A stretch of DNA of 64,000 nt from CAYNRA01 sp046296415 (GCA_046296415.1 JBKBLN010000001.1:620001-684000), one strand, 5' to 3'; counted from the stretch's first letter, positions 44,044 through 53,310 are shown. Numbers and translations: made by a program. The notes: generated by a model from the letters alone, not told the origin.

Positions 44044-44754
44044 TCATTTAGGAAACGATGGCCGGATCTCTACTTTGGATGGTAATGTTCTGGCAGGTAA
44101 TTGAATTAAATCCACCACAATCTGCCCAATATCTTCGGGCTGTATTTTCCATGCATCGGCGTCGGATGGCGTATGGCCATTAAAATAGGTAGCAACGGAA
44201 CCTGGCATTAGGGTGGTTACCTTAATACCTTCTTTTCGTAAATCCATCATTAAGGCTTGAGTAAAGCCAACCAATCCAAATTTACTGGCGTTGTAGGCAG
44301 TTCCTGCCGCAAAGAAATTCGTTCCAGCTAAACTAGCTACTGAAATATAATAACCTTCGCTTGCTTTGAGTGCTTCCAAAGACACTTTGGCTGTATAAAA
44401 AGCTCCTGTCAGATTGACGTCAATGGTTTCTTGCCATTGCTCTATCGTCAACTCTTGTGCAGGAGCAAAGTGACCTACTCCAGCATTGGCAATGACGTAA
44501 TCCAAGCGCCCCCATGTCGCTAAAATGCCGTCAACAGCTGCTTTCTGAGCAGCCAAGTCACGGACGTCCGCAACGAACCCCAACGCAGCGCCTGGTTTTA
44601 GGGCATTCGACTGAGCTGTAACTTCGGCTACCTGTTCAGCCTGTCTACCTGTGATGGCGACTTTCACATCGGCCGCGATCAATGCTTGTGCTATCCCTAA
44701 TCCAATTCCTTTGGTTCCGCCCGTAATAAATGCTGTTTTTTGTGTGTTTGACAT
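44044..44754 (-). CDS. Short-chain dehydrogenase/reductase
   Basis: 236 residues of the classical SDR type. The NAD(P)-binding motif is TGGTKGIGLGIAQAL, followed by NAG in VIANAGVGHF. The catalytic Tyr and Lys are in YNASKFGLVGF, with Ser in ISVASLAG. The helix pattern and the C-terminal MPGSVATYFNG match NADP-dependent oxidoreductases of 3-oxoacyl or sugar type. The substrate is unknown. It is divergent from folA with a gap of about 60 bases and converges on the cupin gene through a shared terminator. Confidence 0.9.
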   Translation of the reverse strand: MSNTQKTAFITGGTKGIGLGIAQALIAADVKVAITGRQAEQVAEVTAQSNALKPGAALGFVADVRDLAAQKAAVDGILATWGRLDYVIANAGVGHFAPAQELTIEQWQETIDVNLTGAFYTAKVSLEALKASEGYYISVASLAGTNFFAAGTAYNASKFGLVGFTQALMMDLRKEGIKVTTLMPGSVATYFNGHTPSDADAWKIQPEDIGQIVVDLIQLPARTLPSKVEIRPSFPK

Positions 44755-44813
44755 GGTTTGCTGTAATTTTATACCGATTAAACAACAATCTGCACGTGGG
44801 GAATGTTCCTCTT

Positions 44814-45332
44814 ATGAAAATGAATCGTATGGTAAAACTTGTGGTTGCCGTAGCCCAAAACGGGATCATCGGAGGAAACAATCAGCTCCTTTGGAAATTG
44901 TCGGCTGATTTAAAACATTTTAAAGCCCTAACCACCGGCCATGTGGTGGTCATGGGGAGGAAAACCTATGAATCGATTGGCCGGCCTTTGCCGAATCGAG
45001 TCAATGTGGTGATTTCAAGAAAAAAATCCGGGCTATTGGGTCATGAGGTGACGGTCCTTTCCAGTTGGGAAGAGGCCCAACAGTGGGTGACGGATCATCA
45101 TCCGGATAAAGATTTATTTGTTATCGGCGGGGGCGAAATTTACCGCTTGACATTACCTGATACCCAAATCATTTACCGAACCACTGTATTTGCCTCCAAA
45201 GAAGGAGATACAAGTTTTCCTGATCTTTCGCCTTATGAATGGCGCTGCATTTCTGCGGATCGATTTTCGGCGGATGAGAAGAATGAATTCGATTATCAGT
45301 TTGAAGTATGGGAGAGAATCCAATCCAAGTAG
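44814..45332 (+). CDS. folA: Dihydrofolate reductase
   Basis: 172 residues from the ATG at 44814 (the ATG at 44829 is a close alternative). An earlier start would add a hydrophobic stretch foreign to this enzyme. The folate and NADPH motifs are AVAQNGIIGGNNQLLWKL, with the catalytic Asp in LSADLKHFK, then VVMGRKTYESIGRPLPNR and FVIGGGEIYR. It regenerates tetrahydrofolate. thyA is not next to it. Its last 25 bases overlap the start of the histone-deacetylase-family gene, so the two are probably co-translated. Confidence 0.95.
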   Translation: MKMNRMVKLVVAVAQNGIIGGNNQLLWKLSADLKHFKALTTGHVVVMGRKTYESIGRPLPNRVNVVISRKKSGLLGHEVTVLSSWEEAQQWVTDHHPDKDLFVIGGGEIYRLTLPDTQIIYRTTVFASKEGDTSFPDLSPYEWRCISADRFSADEKNEFDYQFEVWERIQSK

Positions 45333-46321
45333 CTTTTCACCCCATCTACATGCATCCTCTACCGGAAGGTCATCGTTTTCCGATGGCCAAATATGACCTC
45401 ATTCCCGAGCAGTTGAAGTATGAAGGAACGCTAACCGATGCCAATTTCTTTGAACCCGTTTTGTCCCCATCCATCGATCAGTCCATTTTGAAAGTGCACG
45501 ATCCATCCTATGTTCAAAGATTAAAAGAGTGCAGTCTAGACCCAAAAATGGTTCGAAAAATTGGATTTCCATTGAGCGAGGCATTAATTCAGCGGGAATG
45601 GTTGATAACCCAAGGGACGCTTGATTGTTGTGGATATGCGCTCCAACATGGCATCAGTTTGAATATTGCTGGAGGAACGCACCATGCGTATGCAGATCGG
45701 GGAGAGGGCTTTTGCTTATTGAATGACGTAGCGGTGGCCGCAGCTTATGTAGTAGAGAAAGGTTGGGCCAAAAAAGTACTAATCGTGGATCTCGATGTGC
45801 ATCAAGGTAATGGCACAGCGGTTATTTTTCAATCTAGGTCCGATATTTTTACTTTTTCCATGCATGGCAAAGACAATTATCCTTTGCACAAGGAGGTATC
45901 CGATTGGGACATCGAACTACCTACAGGCACACCAGATGAAGGGTATTTGCCCCTTTTAGAAAATGCACTTCACGAACTCAAAGTTCGCGTAAAGCCTGAC
46001 TTTCTGTTTTATATTTCCGGTGTGGATGTATTGGGTACCGATAAGTTGGGTAAGTTAGGACTCACCCTGTCAGGTGCGTATCGTCGAGATGAGATGGTTT
46101 TGGATTGGGCCGTGGCGCAAGGACTTCCCGTGGTCATTTCCATGGGAGGGGGCTATTCTCCTCGGTTATCGGATATTGTGGAAGCCCACTGCCAAACGTA
46201 TCGATTGGCAGTGGACAAGGTGATGTGGGAGTATCCTGAATCAACGGCCTTTAAAAACCGGAGAGCGCTTTTCCAGGAATGCGAGAACCCCCTCTCCGAA
46301 GTCATGACTAAATCCACATAA
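45308..46321 (+). CDS. Histone deacetylase family protein (AcuC/HDAC-like)
   Basis: 337 residues. The start at 45308 is inside folA, but the family begins with VAFHPIYMHPLPEGHRFP, so the overlap looks real. The active site is intact: His125-His126 in GGTHHAYAD, the zinc ligands Asp163 and His165 in DLDVHQGNG, and Asp245 in GTDKLGKLGLT, with GGGYS near the end. Bacterial members remove acetyl from lysines, polyamines or acetoin-related proteins. The protein ends with about 40 residues (MWEYPESTAFKNRRALFQEC...) that run 81 bases into the convergent enoyl-CoA hydratase gene, longer than usual. It may have lost its original stop. Confidence 0.9.
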   Translation: MGENPIQVAFHPIYMHPLPEGHRFPMAKYDLIPEQLKYEGTLTDANFFEPVLSPSIDQSILKVHDPSYVQRLKECSLDPKMVRKIGFPLSEALIQREWLITQGTLDCCGYALQHGISLNIAGGTHHAYADRGEGFCLLNDVAVAAAYVVEKGWAKKVLIVDLDVHQGNGTAVIFQSRSDIFTFSMHGKDNYPLHKEVSDWDIELPTGTPDEGYLPLLENALHELKVRVKPDFLFYISGVDVLGTDKLGKLGLTLSGAYRRDEMVLDWAVAQGLPVVISMGGGYSPRLSDIVEAHCQTYRLAVDKVMWEYPESTAFKNRRALFQECENPLSEVMTKST

Positions 46322-47023
46322 TGTCTGAGCTTCCGCTTCCAGCTCCAATACCTCAGCGAGAGATTTTTGGGAGGATTGATTCAATACCTGTTTCATCTGA
46401 CCAATCGCTAGAGTTGGGGCATTTTTAAAGTAGTCCACCTTTTTTTGAACAGCTTCATCCAGTTGGTCGTAAGGAGCCAATTCCGTGACCAAACCCAAGG
46501 ATAGCGCCTCGGGCATCATGACCTTTCGGCCAGTTGAAATCAAGTCAAATGCCTTTTGCATGCCCATTAGCCGGGGAAGGAAATACATAGAACCTGCATC
46601 GGGCATCAAGCCAATTCCCACAAATAATTCGGTCATGTAGGTATCTTCCCGGGCGATGATCATATCACATGCCAATGCCAGCGACATGCCAGCACCTGCT
46701 GCTATGCCGTTTAATCGACAAATCACAGGCTTGGGTGCATTTCGGATAGCCATAATCAACGGATTGTATGTAGCTCGAAGAGTCTCACCCAAGGGTTTTG
46801 GCTCGCCTTGAAAACCAGCTTTTAAATCAGCTCCTGACGAAAAGGCTTTGTCACCGGATGCAGTCAAAACAATGACACGAACCTCGGGATCGTCAGAGGC
46901 GGCTTGAATAGCGGTACGAAGTTCGTGTAACAATGTGGCACTCAGGGCGTGATACACTTCGGGACGATGGAGTGTAAGCGTGGTAACTCCGGGAGCCGAT
47001 TGTACCTGAATGGTTTGAAACAT
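46241..47023 (-). CDS. Enoyl-CoA hydratase/isomerase family protein (PaaG-like)
   Basis: 260 residues, the normal size for the crotonase family. The oxyanion-hole segments are DKAFSSGADLKAGF and ICRLNGIAAGAGMSLALACD. FVGIGLMPDAGSMYFLPRLM, with Asp in a catalytic place, fits isomerases like PaaG more than hydratases. The C-terminus FGEGVLAFLEKRSPVFKGR is standard, so its end is reliable although it overlaps the HDAC gene by 81 bases. It would act on a phenylacetyl-CoA epoxide or on fatty enoyl-CoA. No other paa gene is in the window, so a general enoyl-CoA role is equally possible. A good promoter precedes it. Confidence 0.9.
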   Translation of the reverse strand: MFQTIQVQSAPGVTTLTLHRPEVYHALSATLLHELRTAIQAASDDPEVRVIVLTASGDKAFSSGADLKAGFQGEPKPLGETLRATYNPLIMAIRNAPKPVICRLNGIAAGAGMSLALACDMIIAREDTYMTELFVGIGLMPDAGSMYFLPRLMGMQKAFDLISTGRKVMMPEALSLGLVTELAPYDQLDEAVQKKVDYFKNAPTLAIGQMKQVLNQSSQKSLAEVLELEAEAQTLCGFSHDFGEGVLAFLEKRSPVFKGR

Positions 47024-47059
47024 ATGATTTTAGGTTTTTAGATGGATGATTGTGTCTTT

Positions 47060-47091
47060 CAAAAATACTTTTTTTTCTGGTGAAAAGTCAA
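47060..47091 (-). promoter_or_regulatory. Bacteroidota-type promoter of the enoyl-CoA hydratase gene
   Basis: On the minus strand TTG (complement of 47089-47091), a 21-base spacer and TATTTTTG (complement of 47060-47067). The start codon is 36 bases downstream. Confidence 0.55.
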
Positions 47092-47150
47092 AAAATAGCA
47101 GGTAACTAGAAACTTTAAATAGGTTCTGATACAATATCTGAAGAACCTTC

Positions 47151-47158
47151 TATATTTG
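47151..47158 (+). promoter_or_regulatory. Promoter -7 element of kup
   Basis: TATATTTG matches TAnnTTTG, 33 bases before the kup ATG. No TTG lies at the right distance; CTG is the nearest. Confidence 0.5.
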
Positions 47159-47191
47159 TGCCGAAAATACTTCTCCCTCAGCGGGTTCCAA

Positions 47192-49135
47192 ATGGATTCA
47201 AAGCATCAGTTAGACAAAGTCACGAGCGCCGGACTTTTAATCGCCATGGGTATCATTTTTGGCGATATTGGTACATCCCCATTGTATGTCATGCAAGCCA
47301 TCATTGGAGAGAAAGTCATTCAAGACGAAGTGGTCTTTGGGGCCATTTCCCTGGTCTTCTGGACATTGACATTACAAACCACACTCAAGTATGTCATTCT
47401 CATGCTCCGGGCAGACAACAAGGGAGAAGGGGGAACTCTCGCTTTATTTGCCTTGGTACGCCGACATGCTCCGTGGTTGACAGTACCTACCATTATTGGA
47501 GGGGCTGCCTTGTTAGCTGATGGCATGATCACGCCGCCAATCTCGGTTTCCTCGGCTGTGGAAGGTCTTGAGATCTTATATCCTAACATACAGACCATCC
47601 CCATCGTTATTGCCATCATTACTATTTTATTTCTAGTTCAAATTTTTGGTACTCAGGTTGTAGGTAGTGCCTTCGGGCCTATTATGTTGATTTGGTTTAC
47701 AACCCTTGGGGTGTTGGGTGCCGGTTATATAGTAGTGAATCCAGCGGTACTTCAGGCGATTAATCCAGTATATGGATACAAATTGTTAGCTGAATATCCA
47801 GGTGGTTTTTGGTTATTGGGTGCCGTTTTTTTGTGTACAACAGGTGCAGAAGCCCTGTACTCGGACCTAGGGCATTGTGGTCGTGGAAATGTTCGGGTTT
47901 CTTGGATTTACGTGAAGGCTTGTCTTTTATTGAATTATTTTGGGCAAGCCGCCTGGTTGGTTTCACATCATGGAGAACGATTGATGGGCCGGAAGCCGTT
48001 TTATGAAATCATGCCCGACTGGTTTCTTTTGCCTGGGATTATCATCGCCACCGCCGCGACAATCATCGCCAGCCAAGCCATGATTTCAGGATCCTTTACT
48101 ATGATTTCCTCGGCCATTCGACTGAATTTTTGGCCTAAGGTTCGTGTCCATTTCCCTTCCAACGAGAAAGGACAATTGTATGTACCGAGCATCAACATTC
48201 TTTTATATTTGGGGTGTATTGCGGTGGTTTTGTATTTTAAGAAATCCACCAATATGGAGGCCGCCTATGGATTGACCATTACGGTCACGATGTTAATGAA
48301 CACCATTTTGTTCGCTTATTTTATGTACATCCATCGAACCAATATGTGGCTCGTGCTACTTTACGTGGTCGTGTATTTTGGAATAGAAATCTCTTTCCTT
48401 GTGGCCAACTTATTGAAGTTTATGCACGGAGGTTGGGTTTCGGTGTTGATTTGTACCCTTTTGGGAGCCGTCATGGTGGTTTGGATCAAAGCGTTCAAAA
48501 TTAAAATGCGGTTGACAGAATATGAGAAATTAAATAAGTACGTGGATTCCCTAAAAGAACTCAGCCAAGATATTTCGGTTCCTAAATACACCACGCATTT
48601 GGTCTTTATGAGCAATGCCTCAAGAGCCTCTGAAATTGAATCCAAAATCATCTACTCCATCTTTCAAAAGCGACCTAAACGGGCAGATGTTTATTGGTTT
48701 GTGCATGTGGACTCGGTCGATGACCCATCGACAATGGAATACAAGGTGTTGAAATGTGCAGACGATGACGTGTATAAAGTTACCTTCCGCTTAGGTTTTA
48801 GGGTTCCACAAAAAATACATTTGTATTTCCGCCACGTCTTGGAGGAAATGGTAAAAAAAGGAGAGGTCGACATCCGTTCGCGGTATGAATCCCTGAATAA
48901 ACACAACGTAATCGGTGACTTCCGATTTGTGGTCTTGGAAAAATTCCTTTCCTACGAAAATGATCTGCCTTTCTTTGAAAATATGATCATGAAAGCCTAT
49001 TTCTTTATTAAACAATTTACCACCTCAGAGGACAAGTGGTTTGGCTTGGATAGTAGTGCCGTGAAGGTAGAAAAAGTGCCTTTGGTCATACGTCCTATTG
49101 AAAAACCCAGTCTTAAACAAGTTCCTTGGGATTAA
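47192..49135 (+). CDS. kup: KUP-family potassium transporter
   Basis: 647 residues from the ATG at 47192, which has the polar tail expected before the first helix (LLIAMGIIFGDIGTSPLYVM, a family signature). About 12 membrane helices follow to residue 440 (for example GGAALLADGMITPPISVSSA, FLCTTGAEALYSDLGHCGRG), then a soluble tail of about 200 residues. It takes up potassium with protons through the inner membrane. The charged pore residues GDIGTSP and the Asp-rich first loop are intact. A Bacteroidota -7 element lies upstream. It ends 11 bases before the epimerase gene, which may share its transcript. Confidence 0.95.
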   Translation: MDSKHQLDKVTSAGLLIAMGIIFGDIGTSPLYVMQAIIGEKVIQDEVVFGAISLVFWTLTLQTTLKYVILMLRADNKGEGGTLALFALVRRHAPWLTVPTIIGGAALLADGMITPPISVSSAVEGLEILYPNIQTIPIVIAIITILFLVQIFGTQVVGSAFGPIMLIWFTTLGVLGAGYIVVNPAVLQAINPVYGYKLLAEYPGGFWLLGAVFLCTTGAEALYSDLGHCGRGNVRVSWIYVKACLLLNYFGQAAWLVSHHGERLMGRKPFYEIMPDWFLLPGIIIATAATIIASQAMISGSFTMISSAIRLNFWPKVRVHFPSNEKGQLYVPSINILLYLGCIAVVLYFKKSTNMEAAYGLTITVTMLMNTILFAYFMYIHRTNMWLVLLYVVVYFGIEISFLVANLLKFMHGGWVSVLICTLLGAVMVVWIKAFKIKMRLTEYEKLNKYVDSLKELSQDISVPKYTTHLVFMSNASRASEIESKIIYSIFQKRPKRADVYWFVHVDSVDDPSTMEYKVLKCADDDVYKVTFRLGFRVPQKIHLYFRHVLEEMVKKGEVDIRSRYESLNKHNVIGDFRFVVLEKFLSYENDLPFFENMIMKAYFFIKQFTTSEDKWFGLDSSAVKVEKVPLVIRPIEKPSLKQVPWD

Positions 49136-49146
49136 TTCTAGATCGA

Positions 49147-50217
49147 ATGTCAAAACGAATTTTAATTACAGGCGGAGCCGGATTTGTGGGTTCCTCCCTC
49201 GCTCTTTCCCTGAAAAAAGCCTACCCCACTTACCAAATTTGGTGTTTAGATAATCTACGCCGGAAGGGCTCGGAATTAAACTTGCCGAGACTAGCCGCTG
49301 CCGGGATTGATTTTGTACATGGGGATATCCGTAATCCTGAGGACTTTCAAGGAGTTCCAGACGTGGATGTCGTCATTGAGGCCTCCGCCGAACCCTCCGT
49401 TCTGGCTGGTATCCAAGGAGGAACTCCCGATTACCTTATTCATACCAATTTACTGGGAACTGTTCATTGTTTGAATTACGCTGTTAAATGCAAGGCTCAG
49501 TTCATTTTCTTATCAACTAGCCGCGTATATCCCATAAAAACGATCGAAAAACTTTCGTTCACAGAGGAGGAAACTCGTTTCGGACTTACCGAAAACCAAC
49601 CTGTGCCTGGTGTTTCTCATCTGGGTATTGCAGAGGATTTCCCTTTGGAGGGCGCTCGCTCTTTGTATGGTACAACCAAGCTATCGTCTGAATTACTAAT
49701 TCAGGAATACCAAGAATTTTACGGTTTGCAGACTGTCATCAACCGGTGCGGCGTCTTGACTGGCCCATGGCAAATGGGTAAGGTAGATCAAGGTGTCATG
49801 GTGCTGTGGATCGCTAAGCATTATTTTGATAAATCCTTGGCGTACATTGGATATGATGGTTTAGGAAAACAAACGCGCGATGTTTTGCATGTAGATGATT
49901 TATATCGATTAATCGATTGGCAAATGCATCACATGGATCAAATCAACGGAGAGATCTTCAATGTCGGTGGCGGACAAAAAGTCAGCGTATCTCTTCAAGA
50001 ACTTACTGAAATTTGCCAGCGTGTTACCGGAAAAACCATTCCCATTCGTCGTGAGCTAGAAAATCGCCCCGCCGATATCCGTCTTTACTTAACCGATAAT
50101 TCCAAGGTAACCCGCATGACAGGTTGGGAGCCTCAAATTGGTGTAGAGCAAATAGTTCAGGAAATTACCGACTGGATTCGCGCGAACGAAGCAGCGCTAG
50201 CCCCCATTTTATCCTAA
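49147..50217 (+). CDS. NAD-dependent epimerase/dehydratase, CDP-paratose-2-epimerase-like
   Basis: 356 residues from the ATG at 49147. An extended SDR with the NAD motif ILITGGAGFVGSSLA, then WCLDNLRRKGSELNLPRL, the loop VIEASAEPSVLAGIQGG, Ser in FLSTSRVYP, and the Tyr-x-x-x-Lys pair in YGTTKLSSELL. This pattern is closest to CDP-paratose/tyvelose 2-epimerases, though UDP-sugar enzymes cannot be excluded. It would make a nucleotide sugar for cell-surface glycans. It follows kup with an 11-base gap and its stop overlaps the stop of the next, convergent gene by 4 bases. No glycan cluster is nearby. Confidence 0.87.
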   Translation: MSKRILITGGAGFVGSSLALSLKKAYPTYQIWCLDNLRRKGSELNLPRLAAAGIDFVHGDIRNPEDFQGVPDVDVVIEASAEPSVLAGIQGGTPDYLIHTNLLGTVHCLNYAVKCKAQFIFLSTSRVYPIKTIEKLSFTEEETRFGLTENQPVPGVSHLGIAEDFPLEGARSLYGTTKLSSELLIQEYQEFYGLQTVINRCGVLTGPWQMGKVDQGVMVLWIAKHYFDKSLAYIGYDGLGKQTRDVLHVDDLYRLIDWQMHHMDQINGEIFNVGGGQKVSVSLQELTEICQRVTGKTIPIRRELENRPADIRLYLTDNSKVTRMTGWEPQIGVEQIVQEITDWIRANEAALAPILS

Positions 50218-51470
50218 GGACAGCCTTCGCCTTTCGCCTCTCTACGGCGCTCGGCGAAGGTTACTTTATTTTCTGCCAGTGTTTGGCCTAATACCTGGAG
50301 TTTATAGCCTCCCTCCACCAAAACCTTCGTATAGCCCGTCTTACATAGTGGTCCCCAGGAAAGAGAAGTCCCCGAGGTGGCGCCGGTATGAATGTAGGCA
50401 AGTTCCTCGCCGGCTATGTCCAAGGATAACCGAGGGAATGCGATACCGAATTGCATGTCCACAGGAATACCTAGAGGGGCTGAGGAATCAAAGTTTCCAC
50501 CAGTTACTTCATTTTTTTTTAGTTCGCCTTGGGTCTGAATATCCCCCGATGTGTACGTAAATCCCCCGTCGGCATCCACCGAAATTTGACTTTTTGCGGA
50601 TGCCGCCGCAATTTGATGGCTCATGTTAAACTGGGTGACAAAATTTACCCCAATTTTAAGGTTCATTGGGATCGGATTGGGTATAGGTCCCGCGGGTGTC
50701 GGAAGGGTCCGAAGAGGAATAATCAAGGCAATACCGGGTAAAATTAAATTGTGTTCACCGGGTTCTCCGCCTGCAGCGGTGAGTGATACATTCATTTCCA
50801 ATTGCATGGAGCGATTTTGAGAGGTGAATTCCTTCAACTGGCTATTTGCAATCGAAATAGAGGTTTGTTGTTCAGGAAGCGTGGCTTTTCCCTCACCCAC
50901 GATGGCTACGGTCGCACGACCATTCACTTTCTTGGACATTTCGAACCGAAATGTGCAGGAAGTGATTTTTCCACTAGAGGGAATGGGGGATATGGTTATT
51001 TTATGGTCAATGCCTTGGTGTGAAATGGAAAAGTTGATTGGATATCCGGCTCTGATCCGTGCATTTCGAGTTTCTGAACCGATTTGGATCGAGGTAATGT
51101 CGGTCCACTCGGGTGTCATTTCCCAGGCGATTGTCCCTTCCTTCAATACATCGGGTAACGTAGCTGGGGAGGTTTTTATGACAAACTCACCTACCGAGTT
51201 TTCTTGGATGGATTCCACCTTTCCCATCCATTCTCCTGGAAACAAAAGCACCTGACCGGGAATCGGTTTCTTATCGAAGGCACTTGGCGAAAAGGTAAAA
51301 AGCCCAGAGGTGAAACTTGAGTCGATCAAACTTTCCTGAAATGATGCTTTGGCAACTAGTGTTTTCGAAGAATAAACCAGATCACCCCCTGGGGAAGGAG
51401 TTTCATTCTTTTGGCATTGCAACAGGATAAGAGCAATGCAGGAGAGAAGGAGAAAGGGTTTTTGGGACAT
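50214..51470 (-). CDS. Unrecognised exported lipoprotein
   Basis: 418 residues. The signal FLLLSCIALILLQC ends in a lipobox with Cys at about residue 19, so it is a lipoprotein. The mature part is beta-rich with short repeated hydrophobic runs (ATVAIVGEGKATLP, SMQLEMNVSLTAAGG) and a Pro-rich middle segment (PLRTLPTPAGPIPNPIPMNL). The C-terminal third has QFGIAFPRLSLDI. I do not recognise a family and will not assign a role. It is a single gene: a stretch of 96 bases separates it from hemH and it meets the epimerase gene end to end. An outer-membrane or surface location is likely. Confidence 0.6.
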   Translation of the reverse strand: MSQKPFLLLSCIALILLQCQKNETPSPGGDLVYSSKTLVAKASFQESLIDSSFTSGLFTFSPSAFDKKPIPGQVLLFPGEWMGKVESIQENSVGEFVIKTSPATLPDVLKEGTIAWEMTPEWTDITSIQIGSETRNARIRAGYPINFSISHQGIDHKITISPIPSSGKITSCTFRFEMSKKVNGRATVAIVGEGKATLPEQQTSISIANSQLKEFTSQNRSMQLEMNVSLTAAGGEPGEHNLILPGIALIIPLRTLPTPAGPIPNPIPMNLKIGVNFVTQFNMSHQIAAASAKSQISVDADGGFTYTSGDIQTQGELKKNEVTGGNFDSSAPLGIPVDMQFGIAFPRLSLDIAGEELAYIHTGATSGTSLSWGPLCKTGYTKVLVEGGYKLQVLGQTLAENKVTFAERRREAKGEGCP

Positions 51471-51566
51471 TTAAACGGAATCATTAAGGACCTAAAGTTA
51501 CCTTTGATCCTACCCGATGCCAATTACATGTGCCAAAAACCCTTGATTGTTTTATTTTGCGGATAT

Positions 51567-52583
51567 TTACGCCTTTCTAGCTAGATCGGCGAGTAACTCC
51601 ACCCAATTGTCGGAATCATTGAGGCTTTCTACGAGTTCCCAATGTTCACCGCCTTTTTCTTCAAATAACTCCTTGTATTCTTCCCCCACCTCGATGGTGG
51701 TTTCAAGGCAGTCCGCCACAAAGGCAGGAGAGAAAGCGAGCACTTTCTTGATGCCCTTTTTGGCCAATTCCTCAACGAGATCTTCAGTATAAGGCTGCAC
51801 CCAGGTTTCTTTTCCCAAACGAGACTGGAAGCAAGTGGTGTAGGTTCCTTCTTTGAGTCCTAGTTCTTTGACCAAAAGTCGGGTGGTCTCAAAACACTGG
51901 GCACGGTAACAATGCTGGTTCAAAGGGGTGATTTGGTCACAACAACTGCCTAATTTACAGGTATTTTTTGTGTAATCCCCTTTTCGAATCTGTCGGGCCG
52001 GAATTCCATGGTAGGAGAAAATAATGTGGTCCCATTCCTCGTGTTCCATGTGTTTTTTGGCGTTTTCGACAAAACCTTGAATGAAACGTGGGTGGTCGTA
52101 AAAGTAGTTGACCATCGAAATCTCAGGTATGACTTGCCATTGGGTGACGATCCGCATGACCTCTTCGTACACTGAGCCTGTGGTGGCGGAGGCATATTGA
52201 GGAAAAAATGGAATGACAATGATGCGGTGAATTCCTTGGTCACGGAATGCCAGTAGTCCTTTTTCGATGCTTGGACTTTGGTACCGCATGGCCAACCGAA
52301 CCTCATAGTGATCCCCTAATTTTTTTTGCAATTGAATCTCGTTGTCCTCACCATAAAACTTGAGCGGTGAGCCCCGCTCTGTCCATAATTCTTGGTAGGT
52401 TTTTGCGGATTTGGGTGCCCGAAAAGGAGCGATGATTAAGTTCACCAGCATCCAACGAGGTATGAAGGGGTAGTCGATCACTCGACCGTCCATTAAAAAT
52501 TGACGAAGGTATTTTCGTACATCAGAGACTGAAGGTGAATCGGGGGTACCAAGATTCACGATTAAAACGCCGGTTTTTTTCAC
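51567..52583 (-). CDS. hemH: Ferrochelatase
   Basis: 338 residues. It inserts iron into protoporphyrin IX in haem synthesis. The N-terminus VLIVNLGTPDSPSVSDVRKY and the metal-side motif FSYHGIPARQIRKGDY, with the catalytic His, are typical. CKLGSCCDQIT is a run of three Cys and could be an iron-sulfur or disulfide site, which some bacterial HemH have. The C-terminal FSPAFVADCLETTIEVGEEY, with the second catalytic Glu, is intact. It lies 7 bases downstream of the secreted 239-residue protein and probably shares a transcript. Confidence 0.95.
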   Translation of the reverse strand: MKKTGVLIVNLGTPDSPSVSDVRKYLRQFLMDGRVIDYPFIPRWMLVNLIIAPFRAPKSAKTYQELWTERGSPLKFYGEDNEIQLQKKLGDHYEVRLAMRYQSPSIEKGLLAFRDQGIHRIIVIPFFPQYASATTGSVYEEVMRIVTQWQVIPEISMVNYFYDHPRFIQGFVENAKKHMEHEEWDHIIFSYHGIPARQIRKGDYTKNTCKLGSCCDQITPLNQHCYRAQCFETTRLLVKELGLKEGTYTTCFQSRLGKETWVQPYTEDLVEELAKKGIKKVLAFSPAFVADCLETTIEVGEEYKELFEEKGGEHWELVESLNDSDNWVELLADLARKA

Positions 52584-52590
52584 GAACTAA

Positions 52591-53310
52591 TTAATTTAAA
52601 AACGAGGGTTTAGAAAAACTGGTAAAAACGGCTGGATCTACTTTGGAAAGTACTTGAATGTTGGTCAAATCCCTTGGACCACGCTCCCCAGAAAGTTTAA
52701 TTTTACCATAGGTTTTGTAGTCGGCCCATGGCAAAGTAAAACGAGGTTTCTCATCCTGAAAGTTCGCGAAATAAGACCATTGGATAACTAGACCAGATTG
52801 GGGCGAAATGTAGATCCAATATTTGTTCTGCGGGGTAACTCCCACCGACTCAAATGTCAGCTGAATTTTATACGCATCTTGTTGGTCTTCGGTTTTTTCC
52901 ATACCCAGGTAGGTCATTTTTACCCCGGGGTCTTGGAGTTTGTATGGCATGATGAGCCAATAGGAATCGTTAATCCAGATATTTTTGGCTTGATTGACAT
53001 ACTTGGCTACACTGTCGGGCTGGGTGATTTCTTCCCCTTTGATTTGGATTTTTCCCTTGAGCGTGTTGATATTGATCAGATAGACTGTTGATTTATCTGC
53101 CAGGTCAATGCGTACATCGCCTGTCCATTTATCCCAGGTTAATGTGCGAGCTCCGAAGAAATTCCAGGACAAAATTCGGGTCTGGTCCCATGCTTTCTGT
53201 CCTCCCATGCTTTCAACGACCTTTTGAGCTAATTTTTTAGGGTCAACCTCTTGGGATTGTGCCTTTGTGGCCAGGCTTACAAAAAAAAGTAAGAATAGGA
53301 TGGATCTCAT
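52591..53310 (-). CDS. Secreted protein, family not certain (LolA-like size and fold)
   Basis: 239 residues. A signal peptide (ILFLLFFVSLATKAQ) precedes a helix typical of Bacteroidota periplasmic proteins (PKKLAQKVVESMGGQKAWDQ), then a beta-rich body (ISWNFFGARTLTWD, then WIYISPQSGLVIQW). The opening and the length resemble the LolA/LppX-type half-barrel proteins that bind lipids, but this is weak. It precedes hemH by 7 bases. The promoter region lies in the 200-base gap shared with the 54-residue gene at 53511. I do not assign a function. Confidence 0.55.
   Translation of the reverse strand: MRSILFLLFFVSLATKAQSQEVDPKKLAQKVVESMGGQKAWDQTRILSWNFFGARTLTWDKWTGDVRIDLADKSTVYLININTLKGKIQIKGEEITQPDSVAKYVNQAKNIWINDSYWLIMPYKLQDPGVKMTYLGMEKTEDQQDAYKIQLTFESVGVTPQNKYWIYISPQSGLVIQWSYFANFQDEKPRFTLPWADYKTYGKIKLSGERGPRDLTNIQVLSKVDPAVFTSFSKPSFLN

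Noticed and set aside
44730..44813. A longer N-terminus for dihydrofolate reductase starting at 44730.
   Set aside because: It would overlap the start of the divergent SDR gene and add a hydrophobic lead unknown in this cytoplasmic enzyme.
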